Counted from the stretch's first letter, positions 35,251-45,935 are shown. The stretch is DNA of 64,000 bases from Aromatoleum buckelii (GCF_012910785.2 NZ_WTVH02000010.1:186001-250000), one strand, 5' to 3'. Made by a program: numbers and translations. Notes: generated by a model from the sequence alone, not told the origin.

Positions 35251-36063
35251 TCAGGTTCTCCGCGGCGGGCGGCCGAACCATGCGAACAGCGCCCAGTAGC
35301 CGAACCACGTGATCAGCACGGTCAGCGACGGCTGCGCGCGGTAGCCGGCGAACGCCGCGGCGATGCCGCCGGCCGTGCTGCCGTCGGCGAGCAGCGCGGA
35401 GCTGTCCCATACCGGCTCGAGCAGCGGCGGCAGCCATTCCATGTTGATCAGCCGTTCGACGCCCGACACGAGCAGCGCGGCCGCGAGCAAACACAGCACG
35501 ATCTCGGTCGCGCCGAAGAACACCCGCCTCGGCAGCCAGTGCGAGCCGCGCTGAATCAGCCACGCGGTGGCCAGCGCCAGCACGAAGCCGAGGCCGGCGC
35601 CGGCGAGCATGCGGGTCAGCGTGTCGCCGGACTGCTCGACGCCGAGGCCGTACAGGAACAGCACGGTTTCGGCCCCTTCGCGGCCGACTGCGATCGCCGC
35701 GAGCAGCGCGACCGACACTCCGCCCGCGGCGTCGGCGGCTTTCGCCAGCCCCGCTTCGAGCTCGCGCTTCATGTGCCGCCCGTGCGCACGCATCCACAAC
35801 ACCATGTGCGTGATCAGGCCGGCGGCGACGATGACGATGGCGGCCTGGAACGCCTCCAGCGCGTCGCCGGCGAGCTGGCTCTGCAGTCCGAGCATCGCCA
35901 GCGCGAGCACGCCGGCGAGCAGCAGCCCGCCGGCCACGCCCGCCCACAGGTGATGGACGCCGATACGGCCGTTGCCGCGCGTGCGAATCCACGCGTAGAG
36001 GATGCTGATCACCAGGATCGCTTCGACGCTCTCGCGCCACACGATGAAGAGCGAATTACCCAT
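35251..36063 (-). CDS. ftrC: FtrC-like iron permease (FTR1 family)
   Basis: 270-residue inner-membrane permease with seven hydrophobic segments. Iron-binding RExxE motifs are RESVE (10-14) and REGAE (128-132), the FTR1 signature. It takes iron delivered by the periplasmic partners FtrA and FtrB. Lies between ftrB and ftrD with spacings of 20 and 2 bases. Confidence 0.94.
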   Translation of the reverse strand: MGNSLFIVWRESVEAILVISILYAWIRTRGNGRIGVHHLWAGVAGGLLLAGVLALAMLGLQSQLAGDALEAFQAAIVIVAAGLITHMVLWMRAHGRHMKRELEAGLAKAADAAGGVSVALLAAIAVGREGAETVLFLYGLGVEQSGDTLTRMLAGAGLGFVLALATAWLIQRGSHWLPRRVFFGATEIVLCLLAAALLVSGVERLINMEWLPPLLEPVWDSSALLADGSTAGGIAAAFAGYRAQPSLTVLITWFGYWALFAWFGRPPRRT

Positions 36064-36083
36064 GATGTTTCCTGAATCTGCGG

Positions 36084-36422
36084 TTACTGGGCGACGAACC
36101 GGCCTTTTGCCGTGTCGGGGTGGAACTCGCCGAAGAACGGGTAGGTGCCGGGCTTCAGCGGCGGAAAGATGGTGCTGCGCGTCACGCCCGGCGCGACGAC
36201 GAGTTCCTTGAACGGGCTCGTCGTCTCGAACTCTTCGGGGCCGGCGTTGCGGTTCGTCAGCTGCAAGCGAAAGCGGGTGTTGGCCGGCACCGTTATCGTG
36301 TCGGGCGTGAAGCGGCCGTTTTCGGCCACGACTTCGAACGTCGGCAATTCGGCTTGCACGGCGCTCGACGCCGTCAGGGCCAGGATGCCCAGTACACGGG
36401 CGAGCAGGCGCGGAACAATCAC
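36084..36422 (-). CDS. ftrB: FtrB-like periplasmic cupredoxin-domain protein
   Basis: 112 residues from a GTG at 36422 (AGGA 10 bases upstream), signal peptide cut near VQAEL, then one cupredoxin domain (EVVAENGRFTPDTITVPANT, PGTYPFFGEFHPDTAKG). In FtrABCD systems FtrB is proposed to oxidise Fe(II) before the permease step. It heads the ftrBCD block and lies just after an internal terminator. Confidence 0.88.
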   Translation of the reverse strand: MIVPRLLARVLGILALTASSAVQAELPTFEVVAENGRFTPDTITVPANTRFRLQLTNRNAGPEEFETTSPFKELVVAPGVTRSTIFPPLKPGTYPFFGEFHPDTAKGRFVAQ

Positions 36423-36451
36423 GATCGGGAATTCCTGTGCTGAAAATGACG

Positions 36452-36470
36452 AAAACCCCGCGCGGCGGGG
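36452..36470 (-). terminator. Terminator-like hairpin inside the ftr operon
   Basis: CCCCGC-N3-GCGGGG stem (36456-36470); on the minus strand it is followed by TTTT. It lies between the porin stop and the ftrB start, so it would reduce transcription into ftrBCD relative to ftrA and the porin. Confidence 0.6.
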
Positions 36471-36500
36471 AGCCGGGCGGGGCAGGAGGGGCGTGCAGGT

Positions 36501-37985
36501 CTAGAACGCATACAGCCCGCGCAGGCCGACGACGGTGATCGCTTTCGCGTCCGGGTCGGCGGCAGCGCGACGCACGTATTGCAGGTCCGGCGTCAGCGAC
36601 AGCTGGTCGTTCAGGTGCCAGCGGTAATACAGCTCGGCAACCTGCTCGGCGCCACGCGCGGTGAAGCCGAAATCGTCGAGCAGCGGGGCGGCGTCGCGGA
36701 ATTCGTCGCTCGCGCGCAGCCAGCCCCACGCGAACCCGACGCTGTCGGCGCCGCGTCCCCAGGCGTTGCCGGCGATCTCGGTGCCGATCGTCACGGCGCG
36801 GTCGAACGCCACCTTGCTGCTGCTCGACTGGCCAAAGCGCGCGAACAGCGTCACGTCCTCATGCACGCGCTGGTCGACGCTCGCGCCCCAGCCGCTGGCG
36901 CTGCGGGTCGTCGCGTCGAAACCTTCGTGCTGGCCGTTGCGCCACGCATACAGGCGGTACGTGCCGTCGAAGCCGTGGCTCTTGCGCCCGTACTCCAGCT
37001 GGCCGATGACGAACGGCTTGTTGAAGCTGCGCCCGAAGCGCGCGCCTTCGCCGGCGCCGAACGCCGCGATCGACGCCTGCCACCAGTCGGGCGCGCCGCT
37101 TTCGTTGCGGTACGCGAAGCGCAGGCCGGGCGTGAAACCGTAGCTGTCGGCGCCGACCCCGCCGCCCGAGTCGAGCATCGGGTTATGCACGAAGACGTTG
37201 TTGAGGAACTTCTCGGCTTCGTTGTCGGCGATCGCGTTCTGGTCGAAGAACACGAACGGGTCCATCTTGCCGACGGTGAGCTGCAGGCTGTGCGGCGACT
37301 CCGCGCTGTCGCCGAGCGGCGTCGTCAGCTGGTACCAGGCCTGCGCGACGATCACGTAGGTTTCCTCCGAGCCGCCACCGGTCTGGAACGCGAGGCTGTT
37401 GAACGCGGCGGTGAACGTGGGCTTCAGGCCGGTGAAGCTGTCGCCTTGGCCCATCCGCAACTGCGTGTAGAACTCGCCTTGGCCCCGGCCGATATCGCCC
37501 GCCGGCAACGTGATGCCGAGGTCGCCGCGCCATGACAGCTGCGATTCGTGCCTGCCGTCTTCGCGCGCGTCACCGTCGATCCGCTGCGCGACGGTAGCGA
37601 CGCTGCCTTCGACCGCGATGCCATCGAGAGCCTCCGCCAGGCGCGACGGTGCGCCCATCGCATTGGTCCGTTCCTCGATCGCCTTGAGCCGGATCGCGAG
37701 CTCCGGTTCACGCTCGCTGATGCGGTCGCTGCCGAGGCTCGTGGCGAGATCCTGGTTCGCCTGTTCCAGCGCTTCGACGCGCTGTGCGAGTGCCGGAGCG
37801 GGCGTTGCAGTCGCCGCGAGCCGTGCTTCGAGTTCGCTGTTGCGCTGCTCGAGTTTCTCGATCCGTTCGGCGAGCCGCCTGAGTTCGGCAAGCACCTTGT
37901 CCGGGGCGGGCGCGGCGTGGCCCGCACCGGTTGCGCCCAGCACCGCGAGCGCGACGGCGGTCCGGGCGAATCGGGTCAGCGCCAT
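36501..37985 (-). CDS. Outer-membrane porin with N-terminal coiled coil, inserted in the ftr operon
   Basis: 494 residues: signal peptide (MALTRFARTAVALAVLG, cut after GHAAP), a coiled coil (about 30-85; LAELRRLAERIEKLEQRNSE), then a beta-barrel ending in aromatic VVGLRGLYAF. This is the layout of carbohydrate/OprB-like porins with a periplasmic coiled coil. Its ATG follows the ftrA stop by one base (TGAAATG), so it is coupled to ftrA. A porin is not part of the described FtrABCD set; here it may admit iron or an iron chelate across the outer membrane. Confidence 0.85.
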   Translation of the reverse strand: MALTRFARTAVALAVLGATGAGHAAPAPDKVLAELRRLAERIEKLEQRNSELEARLAATATPAPALAQRVEALEQANQDLATSLGSDRISEREPELAIRLKAIEERTNAMGAPSRLAEALDGIAVEGSVATVAQRIDGDAREDGRHESQLSWRGDLGITLPAGDIGRGQGEFYTQLRMGQGDSFTGLKPTFTAAFNSLAFQTGGGSEETYVIVAQAWYQLTTPLGDSAESPHSLQLTVGKMDPFVFFDQNAIADNEAEKFLNNVFVHNPMLDSGGGVGADSYGFTPGLRFAYRNESGAPDWWQASIAAFGAGEGARFGRSFNKPFVIGQLEYGRKSHGFDGTYRLYAWRNGQHEGFDATTRSASGWGASVDQRVHEDVTLFARFGQSSSSKVAFDRAVTIGTEIAGNAWGRGADSVGFAWGWLRASDEFRDAAPLLDDFGFTARGAEQVAELYYRWHLNDQLSLTPDLQYVRRAAADPDAKAITVVGLRGLYAF

Positions 37986-37986
37986 T

Positions 37987-38535
37987 TCAGTAGCCGCCTT
38001 TCTTGCCGACGCCGACGTACGTGAACTCGTTCTCGACCTCGAACTCTTTGAACCACGGCCGCACGCCCGTCGCCCGGTCGGTGTGGCGGCCGAAGTGGCT
38101 GCCATGGTGGGCGGCGCCCGGCGGCAGGATCGTGTATTTGACCTTGTACTTGCCCGGGCCCGCGAGCTTGATGTTGTCGCCGTAATGCGGGCCGTCGCTT
38201 GCGACCATCGGCATGAACTCGCCCGACTGTTTCCAGTCGCTGCCGAGCTTCGCGATCTCGAACTTGACCGTCAGGTACGGAATCCAGCTGCCTTCCTCGA
38301 AGCCGTTCGGGTTGTTCGCCAGCGCGCGAATGTCGGCCTCGATGTGGATGTCGGACTCCGATGCCTTCTTCATCATGCCGTCCGGTTCCATCTCGATGGG
38401 CTGGAGATAGACGGCTGCGATTTCCATACCGTCGCGGTGCTGCGGCGTGCCGATGGGATATTCCAGGGCATGGGTGGCGAACGACAGGCTGGCCAGCGCG
38501 GCGACGGCGAGGGGGCGAAGCGGGAAACGGTGCAT
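37987..38535 (-). CDS. ftrA: FtrA/P19-type periplasmic iron-binding protein
   Basis: 182 residues, signal peptide ending near THALE, then the Tp34/P19 fold with Met and His metal ligands (PIEMEPDGMMKK, SDIHIEADI, GAAHHGSHFGRHTD). P19 relatives bind copper and iron and feed FTR1 permeases. Start ATG 38535 with AAAGGA upstream. It is the first gene of the ftr operon and has a Fur-box-like sequence upstream. Confidence 0.92.
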   Translation of the reverse strand: MHRFPLRPLAVAALASLSFATHALEYPIGTPQHRDGMEIAAVYLQPIEMEPDGMMKKASESDIHIEADIRALANNPNGFEEGSWIPYLTVKFEIAKLGSDWKQSGEFMPMVASDGPHYGDNIKLAGPGKYKVKYTILPPGAAHHGSHFGRHTDRATGVRPWFKEFEVENEFTYVGVGKKGGY

Positions 38536-38595
38536 CGGGAATCCTTTCGAAAATTGGAATGGGCAGGATGCGGCACCCATGAGCGGAATGTGTGA

Positions 38596-38614
38596 GAATA
38601 ATAAAGATAATGAG
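38596..38614. promoter_or_regulatory. Candidate Fur box upstream of ftrA
   Basis: AATAATAAAGATAATGAGA, 61-79 bases before the ftrA start, resembles repeated NAT(A/T)AT Fur units but is an imperfect match. The remainder of the 313-base spacer (38536-38848) shows no gene. Confidence 0.4.
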
Positions 38615-38848
38615 AGTTGTTCGCAATAGCCAATTTGAGATTCGCTGTCGTGGAACGAATATCCCGCCCGGGAGGAACGACGGTGGCAGGACTCGGGACG
38701 GGCGGCACGAACGGCGCCGCCGGAATCGCGCCTCAGCCCCGTCGATCAGGCTCGGAATGCGTCGCCGCGTGAGGTTTGGATGCCAGGGGGCAGGCCTTGG
38801 GCGAGGCTTGGCGGTGAAGGGGCGGGCGCAGCTGGTCAGTCCCCGGCG

Positions 38849-40342
38849 TCATCGCTGGGATACATGCCGGATGTTTTCGTCGGTGCTGGAAGCTGCCGGA
38901 CCCGAGTGCTCCCATCCGCCGCCGAGCGCCTTGAAGAGGTCGAGCGCGGCGGCGAGCCGCGCGAAGCGCAGCTGTGCGAGCCGGTCCTGCGCCTGGAACA
39001 GCGTGCGCTGTGCGTCGAGCACCGCGAGGAGGTCGTCGGCGCCTTCGCGGTAGCGCAGCTCGGCGAGCCGCAGCGCGCGCGCCGCCTCGTCGCGGATCAG
39101 CTGCTGGGTGTCTTCCTCGCGGCGGTTGCGGTCCGCGTTGCCGAGCGCGTCTTCGACCTCCTTCAGCGCGGTGAAGATCGCGGCGCGGTAATTCTCGACG
39201 AATTCGCGCCGGCGTGAGCGCGCTGACTCGACGTCGCCGCGCAGCCGCCCGCCGTCGAACAGCGTCTGCGCAAGGCTCGTGCTGAGCGCGACGCTATTCG
39301 ACGGGTTCGCGAGCGACAGCAGCGCCGTGCTCGCCAAGCCGGCTGAGCCCGAAAGCTGCACTGCCGGCAACAGCGCGGCGCGCGCGGCGGCGACGTCGGC
39401 GTCCGCCCCGGCGAGCTGCGCTTCGGCGCTGGCAAGGTCCGGGCGGCGCACCAGCAGGTCGGCAGGCAGGCCTGGGGCGACTTCGGGAATCGCGAGCGTG
39501 GCGAGCGTTTCGCCGTTGACGCCGAAGTCCTGCGGGACGCGGCCGAGCAGCACGGCGAGCGCGGTGAGCGTCTGGCGCTCCTGGTTTTCGAGCGGCAGCA
39601 GCGCGGCGCGCTGCGCGAGCACGATGCCGCGCTGGCGACTGACGTCGAGCGCGGACGCGGCGCCATTGCGATAGCGGGCCTCGGCGATGTCGAACACGCG
39701 CTCGGCGATCGCGAGGTTGTCGCGCGCGATGTCGAGGCGGGCGCGGGTCGTGAGCAGCTGGAAATACGTGCTCGCGACGCCGGCGACGAGCGTCAGCCGC
39801 ACCGCGTCGAAGTCGTGGCGGGTCGCCGCAAGACTCGCGTCGGCGCCGGCGACGCCCGCGGCCAGCCTGCCCCACAGGTCGACTTCGTAGCTGACCGCGA
39901 GGCTCGCGCCCGACGATTCGCTGTCGATCGCACGTCCTCGGGCGGGCTCGGTGCGGCGCCAGTCGGTGTCGCCACCGATGGTGGCGAACGGTAGCAGCGT
40001 CGCGCCGGCGGTGCGTAACCGGATCTCGGCCTGGCGCACGCGTTCCGCCGCGATGCGGAAATCGGGGCTGCCGGCGAGCGCCTCACCGATCAGGCCTTCG
40101 AGCTGGTGCGACGAAAAACTGCGCCACCAGCCGGCGCCCGGTTGCATCGGGGCGGCGGGAACGGGCTCGGACCACCCCCCTGGCATCGTCAACGCGGGCC
40201 GCGTCGTCGGCTCGGTGATCGCGCAGCCAGCGGCGAGCAGCGCAACGACGGCGAGGAGCAAAGCGCGCCGTCCACGCCGGCCGGCTCGGGACGAGCCACC
40301 TGGCGGCGCGGGAAAGGAGGATGAGTGCATCGGGGATGTCAT
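38849..40342 (-). CDS. NodT-family outer-membrane efflux lipoprotein (TolC-like)
   Basis: 497 residues with lipobox LLAAGC near residue 40 and two outer-membrane efflux repeats (about 80-280 and 290-470), typical text [35 protein letters not shown] and [20 protein letters not shown]. It is the exit channel for the MacA-MacB pair: its ATG overlaps the macB stop as ATGA (another ATG lies at 40330). Confidence 0.93.
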   Translation of the reverse strand: MTSPMHSSSFPAPPGGSSRAGRRGRRALLLAVVALLAAGCAITEPTTRPALTMPGGWSEPVPAAPMQPGAGWWRSFSSHQLEGLIGEALAGSPDFRIAAERVRQAEIRLRTAGATLLPFATIGGDTDWRRTEPARGRAIDSESSGASLAVSYEVDLWGRLAAGVAGADASLAATRHDFDAVRLTLVAGVASTYFQLLTTRARLDIARDNLAIAERVFDIAEARYRNGAASALDVSRQRGIVLAQRAALLPLENQERQTLTALAVLLGRVPQDFGVNGETLATLAIPEVAPGLPADLLVRRPDLASAEAQLAGADADVAAARAALLPAVQLSGSAGLASTALLSLANPSNSVALSTSLAQTLFDGGRLRGDVESARSRRREFVENYRAAIFTALKEVEDALGNADRNRREEDTQQLIRDEAARALRLAELRYREGADDLLAVLDAQRTLFQAQDRLAQLRFARLAAALDLFKALGGGWEHSGPAASSTDENIRHVSQR

Positions 40343-42324
40343 TCCGAAGCGAGCGCGACGACCGGATCGAGGCGGGCTGCCTTGCGTGCCGGCAGGTAGC
40401 CGAAGACGAGGCCGGTCGCGAAGGCGCAGCCGAACGCGAGCAGCACCGGCGGCAGCGAGTAGACGATCGGCGTGTCGAAAGCTTCGATGATCGCCGCTGC
40501 GCCCAAGCCGACGACGACGCCGATGACGCCGCCGAGCGCCGAGACGACGAGCGCCTCGATGAGGAACTGCTGCAGGATGTTCTTCATCCGCGCGCCGGTC
40601 GCCATGCGGATGCCGATCTCGCGGGTGCGCTCGGTGACCGACACCAGCATGATGTTCATGACGCCGATGCCACCGACCAGCAGCGAGATCGCGGCGACGG
40701 TGCCGAGCAGCACTGTCAGCGTGTTCTGCGTTTCGGACACGCTCTCGATGACCGACGCCATGTTGCGGATCTGGAAGTCCTCGATGCCGCCGTGGCGTGC
40801 CTGCAACAGCTCGTGCACCGCCGCCTGCGTGTCGTCGATGGCGGCGACGTCCTCGACCGCGACCGTTGCGCTGCGCAGGTGGCGCTGACCGAACAGCCGC
40901 AGGCTGCCGGTCGAGTACGGCACGAAGATCACGTCGTCCTGATCGGTGCCCCACGGCGTCGCGCCCTGCGGGCCCATGACACCGAGCACCTGGAACATGA
41001 TGCTGTTGATGAGCACGAACTCGCCGACCGGATCGGCGTCGCCGAACAGCGCTTTCGCGACCGTCTGGCCGAGGACGGCAACCGTCGCATAGCTGCGTTC
41101 GTCGGCGGCGCTGAAGAACGTGCCGCGGGCGATCGGCCAGGCGCGCGCGAGCGTGAAGTCGGCGCCCGTCGCGTTCGCCGAAGTCCGGTGGTCGGCGTTG
41201 CCGGAGCGGATCGTCACCGTCGAGCTTTGCTCGGGAACTGCGGCGAGGACGTTGGGCAGGTCGGCGATCGCACGCACGTCGTCGAGCACGAGCGTCGCCG
41301 TGTCGCGGCCGCGCTGGTTCGGCGCACCGGGGCGCACCGTCAGCAGGTTGGTCCCCATCGAGCTGATGCGATCGACGACATCCTGCTTCGCGCCGTCGCC
41401 GATCGCGAGCATCGCGATGACCGCCGCGACGCCGATGACGATGCCGAGGAGCGTCAGCGCGGCACGAAAGATGTTTGCGCGCAGCGCCCGCAACGCAGTG
41501 CGCGCGGCTTCGACGATGTCGGACAGCGGCGAGCTGCGGTCGACGTGCGGCGCGAAGTCGGGCTCGACGCCGGGGCGCGGATGGGGGCCGGGGTCGGCGA
41601 CGATGTGGCCGTCGCGGATCTCGATGATGCGCCGGGCCTGCTCGGCGACTTCGCGCTCGTGCGTGATCAGGATGATCGTGTGGCCGTCGGCGGACAGCGT
41701 GTTGAGCAGCTGCATGACTTCGGCGCCGCTCTTGCTGTCGAGCGCGCCGGTCGGTTCGTCGGCGAGGATCACGCGACCGCCGTTCATCAGCGCCCGCGCG
41801 ATCGACACGCGCTGCTGCTGGCCGCCGGAGAGCTGGTTCGGCCGGTGTTCGATGCGCTCGCCCAGGCCGAGCGACGCGAGCAGTCCGGTGGCGCGCGCGT
41901 GGCGTTCGGCCGGTGGCATGCCCGAATAGACCGCCGGGACTTCGACGTTTTCGCGCGCGCTAGCGCCACCGATCAGATGGTAGCTCTGGAACACGAAGCC
42001 GAACGTCTCGCGCCGTAGCCGCGCGAGGTCGTCGCGATCGAACGCTGCGACGTCGCGGCCCATGAAGCGGTAGCTGCCGCTCGTCGGGCGGTCGAGGCAG
42101 CCGAGGATGTTCATCAGCGTCGATTTTCCCGACCCCGAGCTGCCGACGATCGCGACGAATTCGCCCGGCAGGATTGTCAGGTCGATGCCGTGCAGCACCT
42201 CGACGGTGAGCTCGGCGTTGCGGAACGTTTTCGTCACGCCGGACAGTTCGATCAGCGGCGTGCCCGCGGACGGACCGACTTTCGGCTCGGCGCCCAGCGC
42301 GCCGATGAACGGCTCGGTTTTCAT
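40339..42324 (-). CDS. macB: MacB-type ABC transporter (ATPase-permease fusion)
   Basis: 661 residues: N-terminal ATPase (about 20-245; Walker [10 protein letters not shown], signature LSGGQQQR, Walker [11 protein letters not shown]), a periplasmic MacB domain (about 300-520), and an FtsX-like C-terminal permease with TM segments near 280, 540, 590 and 625. It powers export of macrolides, peptides or siderophore-like compounds from the periplasm. Overlaps macA and the channel gene by 4 bases each (ATGA). Confidence 0.94.
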   Translation of the reverse strand: MKTEPFIGALGAEPKVGPSAGTPLIELSGVTKTFRNAELTVEVLHGIDLTILPGEFVAIVGSSGSGKSTLMNILGCLDRPTSGSYRFMGRDVAAFDRDDLARLRRETFGFVFQSYHLIGGASARENVEVPAVYSGMPPAERHARATGLLASLGLGERIEHRPNQLSGGQQQRVSIARALMNGGRVILADEPTGALDSKSGAEVMQLLNTLSADGHTIILITHEREVAEQARRIIEIRDGHIVADPGPHPRPGVEPDFAPHVDRSSPLSDIVEAARTALRALRANIFRAALTLLGIVIGVAAVIAMLAIGDGAKQDVVDRISSMGTNLLTVRPGAPNQRGRDTATLVLDDVRAIADLPNVLAAVPEQSSTVTIRSGNADHRTSANATGADFTLARAWPIARGTFFSAADERSYATVAVLGQTVAKALFGDADPVGEFVLINSIMFQVLGVMGPQGATPWGTDQDDVIFVPYSTGSLRLFGQRHLRSATVAVEDVAAIDDTQAAVHELLQARHGGIEDFQIRNMASVIESVSETQNTLTVLLGTVAAISLLVGGIGVMNIMLVSVTERTREIGIRMATGARMKNILQQFLIEALVVSALGGVIGVVVGLGAAAIIEAFDTPIVYSLPPVLLAFGCAFATGLVFGYLPARKAARLDPVVALASE

Positions 42325-43577
42325 AGCCTTGGCGTGCGTCGCGCGGCAGCGGGCGCGTCGGTGCGCAGCGCCGCGCCGGAGACGACGCGGTCGCCTTCCT
42401 CGAGGCCGGACAGCACCTGGGCCTGGACGCGATTGCTGACTCCGACTTCGACGCGCCGCTCCTGCAGCGTGCCGTCGGCCGCCGCGACCCGGATGGTGCG
42501 ATGGCGCGGGCCGGCGGTGTCGCTGGTCGGGGCGCGCGGGCGCGCCGGGCGGGCTTCTCCGCCGCCGGCAGCCGTGCGCGTGGCACGCTGCGCCGCTGGT
42601 GTGGAGAATGCCGACATCGGCACCAGCAGCGCATCGCGCGCCGCGGCGACGACGAAGAACACTTGCGCCGTCATCTGCGTCATCAGCGCCTGCTCGGGAT
42701 TCGACACGTCGAACAGCGCGTTGTAGAGCACGACGTTGTTCTGCACGACCGGCGTCGGCTCGATCTTGCGCAGCGTCCCGTGCCAGCGGCGCCCTTCGCC
42801 GCCGAGCGTCGTGAAGTAGGCGTCCATGCCGAGCGTGAGACGGCTCACGTCGGCTTCGGAAACCTGCGTCTGCACGGTCATCGTCGACAGATCGGCGACG
42901 CGCAGGATCACCGGCGCCTGCTGGCTCGCGATCAGCGTCTGGCCCTGGCGCGCGGTGATCGACACGACGGTGCCGGTGATCGGCGCATAAATGCGCGCGT
43001 AGTTGAGGTTCGCCTCGTCGGCACGCAGGTTCGATTCGGTCTGGTCGATCTGCGCCTTGAGCGCTTCGACCTGCGCCTGTGCGCCGAGCTGCGTCGCTTC
43101 GGCCGTCTGCAGCGCGTCCGCGGTCGTCGCGTCTTCCGCCATCAGGTTGCGCTGGCGCCGCAGCTGCAGGTCGGCGAGTCGCCGGTCGGATTCGCGCTGC
43201 ATCAGCTGTGCCCGCAGGTTGCGCAGCTGCGCGCGCGTCGCATCGACGCGGCTCTGCAGCACGATCGGGTCGATCTCGGCGAGCAGCTCGCCGGCTTTCA
43301 CTTCGGAGCCGACTTCGACGTGGATTTTCTTCAACTGCCCGGACACCTGCGCACCGACATCGACATAGTCGCGCGGCTGCAGCATGCCGGTCGCGGTGAC
43401 GACGTCCTCGATGTCGCCGCGTGAGACGCTCGCGAGCTGGTAAGCGGACGCTTCGTCGGGTTTCGCGAGGTATTTCGACCAGGCGAAGTAAGCTCCTGCG
43501 CCGAGCAGTGCGAGACTGAGTAAGGCGATCACGGTGCGACGCCAGCGTCGCTTCGGGGAAGGTGCGGAGGGATTCAT
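42321..43577 (-). CDS. macA: MacA-type periplasmic adaptor
   Basis: 418-residue membrane fusion protein: N-terminal membrane anchor ([19 protein letters not shown]), barrel-sandwich ([20 protein letters not shown]), helical hairpin, second half ([19 protein letters not shown]), and a Gly/Arg-rich C-terminal part. It stimulates MacB and contacts the TolC-like channel. First gene of macA-macB-nodT. Location between the ftr and tonB iron loci raises the chance that the exporter handles an iron-chelating compound, but nothing in the sequence proves this. Confidence 0.93.
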   Translation of the reverse strand: MNPSAPSPKRRWRRTVIALLSLALLGAGAYFAWSKYLAKPDEASAYQLASVSRGDIEDVVTATGMLQPRDYVDVGAQVSGQLKKIHVEVGSEVKAGELLAEIDPIVLQSRVDATRAQLRNLRAQLMQRESDRRLADLQLRRQRNLMAEDATTADALQTAEATQLGAQAQVEALKAQIDQTESNLRADEANLNYARIYAPITGTVVSITARQGQTLIASQQAPVILRVADLSTMTVQTQVSEADVSRLTLGMDAYFTTLGGEGRRWHGTLRKIEPTPVVQNNVVLYNALFDVSNPEQALMTQMTAQVFFVVAAARDALLVPMSAFSTPAAQRATRTAAGGGEARPARPRAPTSDTAGPRHRTIRVAAADGTLQERRVEVGVSNRVQAQVLSGLEEGDRVVSGAALRTDAPAAARRTPRL

Positions 43578-43826
43578 GTCGGTGACCGGACTGGAGTTGC
43601 CTGCGCGCAGTGTGCCGCGTATTCGATAAGGATTGCAGCCCGAAGAATACGGGAAGGCATGTCGCTGCTTTGTATCGTATTGCAGGCAGGGGTTCCCGCG
43701 CCCCGGGCGGAGCGGGCGATCACCCCATGGCGCTTGCCGCGACGCCGGTGCGTGAGGCCGCGCGGACGGCGGCCGGGAGGTGCGGGCAGGCGGCGACGTG
43801 GATGTGGACGCCGCCGCGCCTGCGGA

Positions 43827-44246
43827 TCAGTTCTCGGGAACGGTGACGAAGCCCATTTTCTGGATGCCGGCGAGGCGCGCCGCCGACATCACTTCGGCGA
43901 GCTTCTGGTAGCGCGTCTCGCGGTCCGCGCGCAGGTGCAGCTCCGGCTGCACTGGGTTCGCCGCGGCTTCGGCGAAGCGGGCCTGCAGCTCGGCGTCGCT
44001 GATCCGGTGGTCGTTCCAGTACAGCGTGCCGGCTTCGTCGATCGCCAGCGTCACCGTTTCGGGCTTCTCATTCGCCGCGGCGCTGGCCGCATTCGGCAGG
44101 TCGATCTTGACCGCATGGGTCAGCAGCGGGGCGGTGATCATGAACACGATCAGCAGCACCAGCATGACGTCGATCAGCGGCACCATGTTGATCTCGCTCA
44201 TCGGCGCGCCGCGGCCTTCCTGGCTGAATCCGCCGAAAGCCATCAT
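43827..44246 (-). CDS. exbD: ExbD biopolymer transport protein
   Basis: 139 residues with a single transmembrane segment (MVPLIDVMLVLLIVFMIT) containing the essential Asp in LIDVML, and a periplasmic domain. With ExbB it converts the proton gradient into TonB movement. Its ATG overlaps the exbB stop (ATGATG). Last gene of the hemP-to-exbD run. Confidence 0.95.
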   Translation of the reverse strand: MMAFGGFSQEGRGAPMSEINMVPLIDVMLVLLIVFMITAPLLTHAVKIDLPNAASAAANEKPETVTLAIDEAGTLYWNDHRISDAELQARFAEAAANPVQPELHLRADRETRYQKLAEVMSAARLAGIQKMGFVTVPEN

Positions 44247-45016
44247 GCGGCTCCCGGTGTCGGCACGCGCAGCTTGACCGGCGCCGCGCTGCGCGGATTC
44301 GCGCCTGCGGTGACGTCGCCGGTCGGGGCGCTCGCCAGCCGCGTGCCGGTCGTGAACCAGGCGTGCAGGTCGTGCGCGAAAGCGTCGAGTTCGGAGAGCT
44401 CGAGGCGGTTCGCGCGGGTGAACGCGTTGAACGCGAGCACCGCCGGGATCGCGACGAACAGGCCGAACGCGGTCATGATCAGCGCCTCGCCGACCGGGCC
44501 GGCGACCTTGTCGAGCGTCGCCATCCCCGACGTGCTGATGCCGATCAGCGCGTGGTAGATGCCCCACACCGTGCCGAACAGGCCGACGAAAGGCGCGGTC
44601 GAGCCGATCGACGCGAGCACCGTGAGGCCCGACTCGAGTTGCGCCGTCGACAGTGCGATCGACTTGCGCATCGCGCGCGTGACGAACTCGTCGGCGTCGA
44701 GCTTGCCGCCCAGCGTGTCGTCGTGCGTGTGGCGGCGCAGATGTTCGGCGGCGGCCGCGCCTTGGCGGGCGAGCGCTTCGAACGGCGAATCGGGCGCCGC
44801 ACCGGACAGCCGCGCGAGGCCTTCGTCGAGATGCGGAGCGTTCCAGAATGCTTCGACGGCGTTGTCGAAGCGGCGGGCGCGGAACTGGCGCACGCTGCGG
44901 ACCAGGATCAAGTACCAGCTTGCGACCGACATGACGACGAGCGCGAAGGCGACGAGCTTGATGATGAGATCGGATTGGCCCCACAGGTGCGCGAGACCGA
45001 AAGTGTCGCTAGGCAT
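44243..45016 (-). CDS. exbB: ExbB/TolQ-type proton channel
   Basis: 257 residues with three transmembrane segments; the conserved TLPFVG-like motif reads ASIGSTAPFVGLFGTVWGIY, and MTAFGLFVAIPAVLAFNAF is the third segment. Start ATG 45016, 2 bases after the tonB stop. Works with ExbD and TonB to energise outer-membrane iron/haem receptors. Confidence 0.95.
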   Translation of the reverse strand: MPSDTFGLAHLWGQSDLIIKLVAFALVVMSVASWYLILVRSVRQFRARRFDNAVEAFWNAPHLDEGLARLSGAAPDSPFEALARQGAAAAEHLRRHTHDDTLGGKLDADEFVTRAMRKSIALSTAQLESGLTVLASIGSTAPFVGLFGTVWGIYHALIGISTSGMATLDKVAGPVGEALIMTAFGLFVAIPAVLAFNAFTRANRLELSELDAFAHDLHAWFTTGTRLASAPTGDVTAGANPRSAAPVKLRVPTPGAA

Positions 45017-45018
45017 GT

Positions 45019-45877
45019 TCACATTCCTTCGAGTTTGAAAATGATCGGCACGACGACCCAAGCGTCGATATTGCGTCCGTCCTGCTTCGCCGGCACGAAG
45101 CGCCAGCCGGACACGGCGTTGCGTGCGGCGGCGTCGAGGCGCGCCGAGCCCGAGCTGGCGGAAAGTTCGATCTTGCCCGGCAAGCCTTCGCCTGTCACGA
45201 AGACGCGCAACAGGACTTTGCCTTCCTCGCGCATCCTGCGCGACAGCGGCGGGTACGCGGGTACCGGGTTGTTCAGGTAGGCGGCGTCGAAGCGTGCCGC
45301 GACGGTTTCGGCCGGGTGGGATTCGGCTGCGCGGGAAGGGGCGGGGTGTGGCGGGCGCCTCGACGGGCGGTGGGGGCGTTTCGGCGACGGGTGCAGCGGG
45401 CGCAGGCGGCGGCTCTTCGCGGCTGACCGCGGTAGGCGCCTGCGTGAGCGGGACCGGCGGCGCGACTTTTGTGGGTGCCGGCCGGACGCGGCGTGGCGCC
45501 GGTTTCGGGGGCGCCGGCTTGCTGACTTCCAGTTTCGGCGGCGGCACGGGAGCCGGTGGCGCGGGAGCCGGCGGTTCGGGTGTCGGCACTGCGACGGGAG
45601 GCTCGATCAGCGAGACGGCGATCGGCGGCAGCGGCGCTTCGGCGGGAGCCGGTTGAAATCGCGCGAATCCGATCGCTGCGGCGGCGTGCGCGAGCGCGAC
45701 GAGCACGAGCATCAGGCGACGCTCGCGCCGGTTGCGGGCTCCGGCGGGCAGGCGCGACTCGCGTGCGATGCTCGGGCGGGACGTTGCCGGACGTGGCGCA
45801 GTAGACGCGGCACCCCGCGGCGCCGCATTCTGGCGGTCGAGGAACGAATCTGAAGAAAGGCTATGCGGGAGATTCAT
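45019..45877 (-). pseudogene. tonB: TonB energy transducer, split by a frameshift
   Basis: The N-terminal part (start ATG 45877) has the membrane anchor LMLVLVALAHAAAAIGF, then the Pro-rich spacer with repeated PAP/PPK units, in one frame until about 45350. The C-terminal domain (AAYLNNPVPAYPPLSRRM, GLPGKIELSASSGSARLDAA, WRFVPAKQDGR) is intact but in another frame, read from about 45340 on. The break falls in G/C runs at about 45331-45353. Without it the gene would be a normal TonB of about 285 residues. Either the gene is broken in this strain or the sequence has a one-base error; exbB and exbD directly downstream look intact. Confidence 0.85.
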
Positions 45878-45935
45878 CGGGTCTGGTTCGCGCGGCCTGC
45901 GGGGGCATCGGCTGGGCCTGCAGGCAACTCAGGGG

